A stretch of 6,192 nt of DNA from Saprospiraceae bacterium (GTDB lineage Bacteria; Bacteroidota; Bacteroidia; Chitinophagales; Saprospiraceae), in NCBI GenBank assembly GCA_004297645.1, contig SCUG01000047.1, positions 1 through 6,192 of the forward strand, given 5' to 3'. Shown here piece after piece: positions 5,502-6,192 of the stretch. Below the pieces are notes generated by a model, which had not been told where the DNA came from, made no database searches, and worked only from the letters and a program-made list of their open reading frames with translations. Both the position numbers and the translations under genes were made by a program. Each line of letters starts with the position of its first letter. Positions within the stretch are counted from its first letter, which is position 1.

Positions 5502-6192
5502 ATGCAAAAATCGCTTTACCTTTTGCTCCTCCCCCATTTTATTTTCCCAACGGTAAATGGCCAGTCAGGGTGTCCCGGCTGCATGACCGCTTTGCCGCCT
5601 TTACCGGAAGACACGATTTACATCAGCCCTGCTCCCGGCGGCGTGGCCGGGGAATATTACGATGGGGACATTAGTTTCAGGATGCCTAAGACTACCACGC
5701 CGGTGCATGCTACCGACCCAAACACGCCCGCCGGTCTGAACATTAGCAAAATTAACATCATCACCGTGGCAAACCTGCCGCCAGGGCTTCATTGGGAAGC
5801 CAGCCAAATGGAATTTGACCCCGGCAATCAGACGGACGGTTGCGTGAAATTTTGCGGCACACCGCTACAACCGGGGCTTTACGAAGTAAAAGTCTTCGTG
5901 ACCGCCGAAGTGCTGCTGATTTCACAATCCACCTCATTTTCTTTCCCCTTATTCATTGCGCCTGCTGCGAGCAACAACGGCGGGTTTGCCATGCAAAACA
6001 GCTCCGGCTGCGGCGCTGTGACGGTAAGTTTCCAAAACAACATTCCCAGCCTCGGCAACCCCGGCTATTCGTACTCGTGGGACTTCGGAAACGGCACCAC
6101 CTCCACCGGGGAAACCCCTGATTCAGTGACCTACAATTCCCCCGGCCTTTTTCCAGTGGAATTTGAAGCGGTCATTGATACCTTCGGCTATA
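5502..6192 (+). CDS. Secreted protein with Ig-like (He_PIG-type) and PKD domains, cut by the right edge
   Basis: I translated this from the ATG at 5502; it stays open for 230 codons to the window end. Residues 1-20 form a Sec signal peptide (MQKSLYLLLLPHFIFPTVNG, then Q). A short Cys-containing segment follows (GCPGCMTALPPLP, with a CxxC at 24-27). Residues about 44-152 look like a putative Ig domain of He_PIG type: EYYDGDISFRMP near the start, VANLPPGLHWEAS (89-101), then GCVKFCGTPLQPGLYEVKV (113-131), where 'LPxGL ... GTPxxxGxYxVxV' is the family pattern. A PKD domain begins after about 160 and shows YSWDFGNGTT (191-200, canonical WDFGDG-like) and a YNSPGLFPVEFEA strand (211-223). Such proteins in Bacteroidota are commonly large surface or secreted proteins with a type IX secretion C-terminal domain; that end is outside the window. 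Substrate or partner is unknown. Confidence 0.85.
   Translation, partial: MQKSLYLLLLPHFIFPTVNGQSGCPGCMTALPPLPEDTIYISPAPGGVAGEYYDGDISFRMPKTTTPVHATDPNTPAGLNISKINIITVANLPPGLHWEASQMEFDPGNQTDGCVKFCGTPLQPGLYEVKVFVTAEVLLISQSTSFSFPLFIAPAASNNGGFAMQNSSGCGAVTVSFQNNIPSLGNPGYSYSWDFGNGTTSTGETPDSVTYNSPGLFPVEFEAVIDTFGY

Noticed and set aside
5601..6121. Frames at 5601-5807 (minus) and 5840-6121 (plus)
   Set aside because: Both lie within the secreted Ig/PKD gene, whose reading frame has clear signal peptide, Ig-like and PKD motifs.
1..6192. Mobile element, CRISPR array, tRNA/rRNA gene or defence system
   Set aside because: No transposase or integrase-like protein, no regularly spaced direct repeats and no tRNA-like cloverleaf were seen; genes are housekeeping or secreted-protein types with similar base composition.

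Overview
The window looks like chromosomal DNA from a member of the Bacteroidota, most likely a Saprospiria-like or related environmental lineage. The evidence is the near absence of Shine-Dalgarno sequences, Bacteroidota-type -7 boxes (TAnnTTTG) ahead of purC and of the last gene, a secreted protein with Ig-like and PKD domains, and the family resemblance of the encoded proteins. The lineage is inferred from memory of protein families; no database was searched.

Layout from left to right. (1) At 1-281 on the minus strand is the N-terminal part of a membrane-anchored coiled-coil protein that runs off the left edge. (2) A gene-free stretch of about 424 bp (282-705) contains a 72-bp imperfect inverted repeat built from 8-bp units. 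(3) An exported isoaspartyl peptidase/L-asparaginase lies on the minus strand. (4) Divergent from it on the plus strand is proC (pyrroline-5-carboxylate reductase), followed 102 bp later by a small cytosolic protein that looks like a Nudix fold without its catalytic box. A strong intrinsic terminator closes this unit. (5) purC (SAICAR synthase) follows with its own -7 element. (6) A YhhQ-type (DUF165) queuosine-precursor transporter lies on the minus strand, convergent with purC; between them are a small hairpin and a perfect 36-bp palindrome. (7) Divergent from the transporter, behind a good Bacteroidota promoter, is the start of a large secreted protein with an Ig-like (He_PIG-type) domain and a PKD domain, cut by the right edge.

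The recognised genes are housekeeping functions: proline synthesis, purine synthesis, queuosine precursor uptake and damaged-peptide/asparagine hydrolysis. They form short independent transcription units rather than one pathway. I see no mobile element, CRISPR array, RNA gene or defence cassette, and no clear new multi-gene system. The points most worth a second look are the catalytic-box-less Nudix-like protein, the 8-bp-periodic inverted repeat, the perfect 36-bp palindrome, and the truncated secreted Ig/PKD protein.
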